Assembly: GCA_018699955.1 (NCBI GenBank)
Contig: JABISG010000123.1
Span: 177,364 to 241,363 of the forward strand
Direction of reading: 5' to 3'
Length of the DNA: 64,000 nucleotides
DNA from: Planctomycetaceae bacterium
GTDB taxonomy: Bacteria; Planctomycetota; Planctomycetia; Planctomycetales; Planctomycetaceae
How positions within the stretch are numbered: position 1 is the first letter of the stretch; the number at the start of each line of letters is the position of its first letter. The notes below the pieces were generated by a model that was not told where the DNA came from, made no database searches, and worked only from the letters and a program-made list of their open reading frames with translations. Shown here piece after piece: positions 60,302-64,000 of the stretch. The position numbers were made by a program, and so were the translations under genes.

Positions 60302-60580
60302 TCAATACCACAGATCAACGTACCAGTCGATCGCATCGGCGAACGGCGGGCAGCGGTCGTAAACGGCGATCAACGGTGCATAAAACGACTCGATCCTCTC
60401 AATTTGTGTATCGAGCTTCTCAAGCTGTTGATCCGTCAAATCACCCGAACTGACTTGACGCGTGACAGCCCACCCCACAACCGGCCCTGTACTCAGCACA
60501 TAGACCACCAGCAGCGTGGCAACGCCGGTCGCGATTCTCACAGCCCACAGTCTCACGCCTTCGCGTTCGTCATCAGCCAT
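60302..60580 (-). CDS. Small membrane protein, array member (A type)
   Basis: This 92-residue protein starts MADDEREGVRLWAVRIATG and has one transmembrane helix (VATLLVVYVLSTGPVVGW). A charged segment follows with QIERIESFYAPL and CPPFADAIDWYVDLWY. An AGGAGG ribosome site lies 9 nt before the ATG. It is paralogous to 60690-60944 and 61277-61522, including its upstream leader DNA. Function is unknown. Confidence 0.7.
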   Translation of the reverse strand: MADDEREGVRLWAVRIATGVATLLVVYVLSTGPVVGWAVTRQVSSGDLTDQQLEKLDTQIERIESFYAPLIAVYDRCPPFADAIDWYVDLWY

Positions 60581-60689
60581 CGCGGTTGCCTCCTGACGCC
60601 GATTGTAACCGCACGTGAGTTTGAATCGATAGGCACGTCGCGTTCGCGTATGCAACTCAGGTCGCCGCGGTTGGCATGGGGGCTGGGGA

Positions 60690-60944
60690 TCAATGCCAAA
60701 GGCGGAGATACCAATCCAACGACGAACCAAACGGTGGGCATTGTTCGGCAAGTGTGAACAGCGGCCTGTAGAATGCCTCCAGCGAATCGATTTGATCGCT
60801 CGATAGCCCCCCGATGTTATTCCGCCTTTCAGCCCAGGCAGCAACCGGCCCAATGCTCAGCGCGTACAGCAGCGGCAGCACGGCGAGAACCAGTCCAATC
60901 CTCGCCACCCACCGTCTCACGCCGCCCCGTTCCTCATCAGCCAT
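60690..60944 (-). CDS. Small membrane protein, array member (A type)
   Basis: This 84-residue paralog begins MADEERGGVRRWVARIG with the helix LVLAVLPLLYALSIGPVAAW and the tail SLEAFYRPL, CPPFGSSLDWYLRLWH. The 60 nt before its start, including the AGGAGG site, are nearly the same as those before the gene at 60302-60580, which shows recent duplication. Function is unknown. Confidence 0.7.
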   Translation of the reverse strand: MADEERGGVRRWVARIGLVLAVLPLLYALSIGPVAAWAERRNNIGGLSSDQIDSLEAFYRPLFTLAEQCPPFGSSLDWYLRLWH

Positions 60945-61090
60945 CGCGGTTGCCTCCTGACGTCGATTGTAATCGCACGTGAGTTTCAATCGAAAGGCAC
61001 GTCGGATTCGCGTTCGTTGCCCGGTGTTGTCTGGTAGTGTCCGCGTTTGAAACCGAATTTGCGCCGTTGGCATGGGAGTTTGGTGGGAAA

Positions 61091-61270
61091 TCACCGGGCA
61101 TCGCTGTCGGGCGACTCTGTTTTCCGGTGATAGTGAAAGTGTTCGTCATCGCCGTTACGCCCCTGCGAGGAGAACGTGTAGATCACGAGTCCGATTACCA
61201 GCACCACGGCAATCAGTATGGCCATCCATTTGGCGAATCTGGCGATTGCTTTGCGGGTGGGGTGGGGCAT
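61091..61270 (-). CDS. Small membrane protein, array member (B type)
   Basis: This 59-residue protein reads MPHPTRKAIARFAKWMAILI at its start and has one transmembrane helix (AVVLVIGLVIYTF) and a His/Asp-rich tail (GDDEHFHYHRK). It begins 6 nt after the stop of the A-type gene upstream. The paralogs at 59787 and 60027 share its start. It was found by reading the minus strand directly. Confidence 0.66.
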   Translation of the reverse strand: MPHPTRKAIARFAKWMAILIAVVLVIGLVIYTFSSQGRNGDDEHFHYHRKTESPDSDAR

Positions 61271-61276
61271 GAGGAT

Positions 61277-61522
61277 TCAGAGCCACAAGTCGATGTACCA
61301 GATGATCGCAATGTCAAACCCCGGAATCCAATCGCACAGTGACTCCAGCGGGGCGTAGAATGTCTCCAGCGATTCGAGATGTTCGTTCGAGAAGCTACCG
61401 TACATAACTTCCCACCACGTAACAGGCCCGATACTCAGCACGTACAGCACCGGCAGCGCGCCGAGAACACTTCCGATTCTCACCGCCCACTGTCTCACGC
61501 CCTCCCGTTCCTCATCAGCCAT
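61277..61522 (-). CDS. Small membrane protein, array member (A type)
   Basis: This 81-residue paralog begins MADEEREGVRQWAVRIGSVL and has the helix LGALPVLYVLSIGPVTWW. Its tail HLESLETFYAPLESL, then IIWYIDLWL, matches the other A-type members but lacks the CPPF. AGGAGG lies 7 nt before the ATG. It is the first gene of the minus-strand array. Confidence 0.7.
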   Translation of the reverse strand: MADEEREGVRQWAVRIGSVLGALPVLYVLSIGPVTWWEVMYGSFSNEHLESLETFYAPLESLCDWIPGFDIAIIWYIDLWL

Positions 61523-61617
61523 TGCTGTGCCTCCTGCCGCTGATTGTACCAACGCGCGAGAACTCCCACCCCGAAGCCAGCCGCGACTCACCGCCGCAAC
61601 TGCTGGCCGCCGTCGCC

Positions 61618-61824
61618 ATGCATATTGCAAGTTACAACTTTGTCTGGCGACTGCGAGAGAAGGGAACCAGCGGACGAAAGCTACCAACCCCAGCCATGCA
61701 AGCGGGCCTCGTGGACCGGCTGTGGATGTATGAGGATTTGTATGATAACGTGATGCAGACGGAGCGTGATCGCGTGTCGAACGAGCGGTACCGGAATCTG
61801 ACCGAACGATTGGGGAAACGATGA
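61618..61824 (+). pseudogene. Probable transposase C-terminal remnant
   Basis: This frame encodes MHIASYNFVWRLREK, then TPAMQAGLVDRLWMYEDLYD. The YNF...TPAM-AG-DRLW pattern resembles the C-terminal end of IS-type transposases common in planctomycetes. No upstream catalytic part, terminal repeats or flanking duplication is visible. It could also be an unrelated small gene. Confidence 0.42.
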
Positions 61825-61825
61825 A

Positions 61826-62332
61826 ATGTCCGATCATTTGCCCGTGCAACCGTTCCGAAAACATGCACCGTTGGTTATCGGAATTGTTTGGAATACGCCA
61901 GTCGCGCTGATGACCATCCTTGTCTGCACCGGTTTCATTACCCCGGCCACGTGGGAATATCTGATTGTCGCCTGGACTACGATTATCCCTTTGTTTGCCG
62001 TCCTGCTGGCAATCTCGCCACTATTTCAAAAAACTGCTTCTCAAACCATCCGCAGATTTCGCGCGGCTGCAGCGGTCAGCCTGGGGACTTGCGGGATTAT
62101 GGATCGCTATATTGGCGGTCTGGCTTGGCGCATTCACAATCTCAGGGCATGGCAGTCTCGAATCGTGGCGACCGCCGACCGCCGAACACTTTCTTCCGCC
62201 GAATTCAAATTAGGCCCAGCGCACAGAAGAGGCGGCCGACGCACAACGCAGGCCAACCGCTTCCCAACTATTTCCTTTCATTCTGAAATGCAGACACTAC
62301 CCCCCCAGGACACCCCCGCAAATTTCCTATAA
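61826..62332 (+). CDS. Small membrane protein, possibly frameshifted
   Basis: The frame starts MSDHLPVQPFRKHAPLVIG and has two hydrophobic helices (GIVWNTPVALMTILVCTGF and LIVAWTTIIPLFAVLLAISPL). After about residue 88 the frame turns Arg-rich and loses membrane character. The +1 frame there (from about 62090) encodes LAGLWIAILAVWLGAFTISG, a clear transmembrane helix. This suggests a single-base indel in an ancestral three-helix protein. The start follows the remnant's stop by one base. I do not recognise the family. Confidence 0.5.
   Translation: MSDHLPVQPFRKHAPLVIGIVWNTPVALMTILVCTGFITPATWEYLIVAWTTIIPLFAVLLAISPLFQKTASQTIRRFRAAAAVSLGTCGIMDRYIGGLAWRIHNLRAWQSRIVATADRRTLSSAEFKLGPAHRRGGRRTTQANRFPTISFHSEMQTLPPQDTPANFL
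62219..62261 (+). repeat. 43-nt diverged direct repeat, right copy
   Basis: This segment matches 59643-59685 in the same orientation (35 of 43 identical), with GCGGCC and GGCC-ACCGC arms that can partly pair. It lies right of the small-protein array. Confidence 0.6.
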
Positions 62333-62722
62333 ACCAACTGTCCAACATAACCGGAGCCGGTTCCGTAGGGTGTGGCTGGCATACGACTTGGGGCGAGTTG
62401 GGGGGTTGCGGACTGAGTGCCGATAACAGGCGGGTTGCGCGGTTGGAGAATCGGGTAACATTGTATTTGTTATAGACTTGCGCGGCGAGAACTCCGTCTA
62501 AGTTTCATCCCATTTGCTTGACTGGGCTTGCGGCGCGGGTAGAATTGCTTTGTCCCAAGCGAGTTGCACGGAAGCGGGATAAACATGGACGGTTGTTGAC
62601 TTGTCGAAAGGGTCGAGAGTTTAGGGTCTAAAGTCGAGAATTAACCCGCTGCGGCTTGTCCGCTGTCTGGTTCTCGACGTTTGACTTTTGGCTCTCGGCC
62701 AACCCCGCTTGGTCTCTTGGAG
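62333..62722. other. Intergenic region upstream of dnaG
   Basis: This 390-nt gap has no supported gene. It contains repeated short GTCGAGAG/AAGTCGAGAA-type words around 62607-62690, and likely the dnaG promoter. No clear terminator or operator was seen. Confidence 0.4.
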
Positions 62723-64000
62723 ATGCTGGTGCCGCCGTCCTCCCCTGGCTTTCCTACCGACTTTAAAGAACTCGTGCGTTCGCGGACCGATCTGGTTGAA
62801 CTGGTCGGCGAGACCGTGACGCTGCAGCCGAAAGGCCGCGAGTTTGTCGGGCTGTGTCCGTTTCACGACGACAGCAATCCGTCGCTCACCGTTTCGCCCG
62901 AACGGCAATCGTACAAGTGCTGGTCGTGTGGTGAAGGGGGCGACTGTTTTTCGTTCGTGATGAAGACGCAGGCTTTCGAGTTTCCAGTGGCTGTGCGTTT
63001 TCTGGCCGAGCGCGCCCACATTGAGATTCCCCAGAATCATCGTGGTGGGAACTCGGCGGCAAGCGATGAGAAGAAGCGGCTGTTTGGCATTCTGGAATGG
63101 GCGGAGAACGAGTTTCACCGCTTTCTGCTGGAGGCCCGCGAAGCACAACGGGCACGCGACTATCTGGCGAGCCGAGGGTTCGACAAGGATCTGATCACTA
63201 AATTTCGCATCGGCTATCACCCCGACAACTGGAACTGGTTGCAGGGGCGTTCGCAGGGGAAGCACAAGGCGGAAGAGTTTGTGGCGGTTCGGCTGATGGG
63301 CGAACGTGACGGTGGTAACGGTTTTTACGATAACTTCGTTGATCGGGTGTTGTTTCCCATTCGCGACGCGCGCAGCCGTCCTGTTGCATTTGGGGGACGT
63401 ATTCTGCCCGACACCAAACAGCGGACGGACGCCAAGTACTGGAACAGCCCCGATAGCCAGTTTTTCTCGAAAAGCAACCTGTTATATGCTTACGACGTTG
63501 CTCGCGAGTCGATTCGCCGCAGTGAAACGGCAATCGTCGTGGAAGGCTACACCGACTGCATCACGTTGCACCAGAACGGCTTAGGGAACGCGGTGGCCAC
63601 GTTGGGGACGTCTTTGACCGATTCACACGTGAGTTTGCTGAAACGGTTGGCCCAGCGGGTGGTGTTACTGTACGACGGCGACGAAGCGGGGCAGCGTGCG
63701 ACCGAGCGGGCGCTGTCGATGTTTCTGGCCCAGAAGCTCGATTTACGCGTGCTGACGCTGCCGGAAGGCATGGACCCAGCTGACTTTATCGCAGAACGCG
63801 GGGCGGATGAGCTGCGAGAACGGATCGACACGGCCACAGAAGCGTGGGAGCACAAATTACAGTCGAGCATTGCAAAAAACGGCCTCGATTCGATCGACGG
63901 CAGCGAACGCGTGCAGGACGAAATGCTCGAGCTGATGGCTATTGTGCCGGGTTTGGCGGGTGATTCTCGTGAGGATATTCTTCTAAATCGTTTGGCAAAG
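62723..64000 (+). CDS. dnaG: DNA primase (5' part, truncated by window edge)
   Basis: This is the N-terminal 426 residues of DnaG, which makes RNA primers at the replication fork. It has the CHC2 zinc finger (Cys45, His48, Cys66, Cys69, in GLCPFHDD and YKCWSCGEGGDC) and the catalytic core with DYLASRGF and FPIRDARSRPVAFGGR. The Toprim motif appears as VVEGYTDCITLHQNG and VLLYDGDEAGQRAT. The frame is open to the last base, so the C-terminal DnaB-binding domain lies outside. A GTG two codons in (62729) has better spacing to the GGAG at 62718 than the ATG and may be the true start. Confidence 0.95.
   Translation, partial: MLVPPSSPGFPTDFKELVRSRTDLVELVGETVTLQPKGREFVGLCPFHDDSNPSLTVSPERQSYKCWSCGEGGDCFSFVMKTQAFEFPVAVRFLAERAHIEIPQNHRGGNSAASDEKKRLFGILEWAENEFHRFLLEAREAQRARDYLASRGFDKDLITKFRIGYHPDNWNWLQGRSQGKHKAEEFVAVRLMGERDGGNGFYDNFVDRVLFPIRDARSRPVAFGGRILPDTKQRTDAKYWNSPDSQFFSKSNLLYAYDVARESIRRSETAIVVEGYTDCITLHQNGLGNAVATLGTSLTDSHVSLLKRLAQRVVLLYDGDEAGQRATERALSMFLAQKLDLRVLTLPEGMDPADFIAERGADELRERIDTATEAWEHKLQSSIAKNGLDSIDGSERVQDEMLELMAIVPGLAGDSREDILLNRLAK

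Noticed and set aside
59643..62261. CRISPR array or integron cassette array at the small-protein region
   Set aside because: The repeated units are coding genes of different lengths, with no regular short repeat/spacer spacing and no attC-like sites or Cas genes.
62621..63265. Minus-strand open frame of 214 codons at the dnaG locus
   Set aside because: It is antisense to clear DnaG zinc-finger and core motifs, with no recognisable protein of its own.

Overview
The window comes from a member of the Planctomycetota. The phylum call rests on several hallmarks together: a complete planctomycete/verrucomicrobia-type bacterial microcompartment (BMC) operon, a cytochrome-domain PSD1 protein (DUF1549/DUF1553) followed by a DUF1501 protein, Tat-exported Gfo/Idh/MocA and esterase proteins, UbiD-like and HTTM proteins, and a gene style with many GTG/TTG starts and few strong Shine-Dalgarno sites. 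Genus and species cannot be read from the sequence.

Left end (45-8751, all minus strand): one BMC operon in the order DeoR regulator, PduL, two hexameric shell proteins, acetate kinase, EutN-type pentamer, CoA-acylating aldehyde dehydrogenase, second pentamer, unknown cargo protein, third pentamer, class II aldolase and an LDH/MDH-family dehydrogenase. This is the known locus type for L-fucose/L-rhamnose breakdown: the aldolase yields lactaldehyde, which is oxidised to an acyl-CoA, converted to acyl-phosphate and used to make ATP. Four cargo proteins carry targeting-helix-like tails. The spacers carry a series of 17-22 nt hairpins.

9 to 19 kb: an HTTM membrane protein, a UbiD-like decarboxylase with a 23S rRNA methyltransferase, then a tightly coupled operon of HAD phosphatase, deoxyhypusine-synthase-like protein, PfkB kinase and SIS isomerase plus a degenerate receiver. 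It resembles a heptose-phosphate activation route with an unexpected DHS-like member. Next is a minus-strand redox group: rhodanese, an AhpD-like protein whose second active-site Cys codon is an in-frame TGA followed by a SECIS-like hairpin (probable selenoprotein), and a cupin.

19 to 38 kb: amidohydrolase, two alpha/beta hydrolases, PepT, a GlmU-type nucleotidyltransferase with PRPP synthetase, gamma-glutamyltransferase, altronate dehydratase, an MFS transporter, pyruvate kinase, a TolB-like propeller protein, a DtxR-family regulator, and a hydroxyacyl-CoA dehydrogenase/thiolase pair.

38 to 54 kb: an SLBB/transmembrane protein translationally coupled to an actin-like ATPase, Gfo/Idh/MocA, PQQ-propeller and HEAT proteins, family-4 uracil-DNA glycosylase, a CBS protein, an acyltransferase, a degenerate M24 peptidase-fold protein, an atypical SDR, an Flp pilin, HPPK with a C-terminal extension, and a metallo-beta-lactamase-fold hydrolase.

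54 to 64 kb: the PSD1/DUF1501 pair, a GspG-like pseudopilin, a tandem array of six small paralogous membrane proteins flanked by a diverged direct repeat, a probable transposase remnant, and the start of dnaG, which runs off the right edge. No rRNA, tRNA, CRISPR array or intact insertion sequence was seen.
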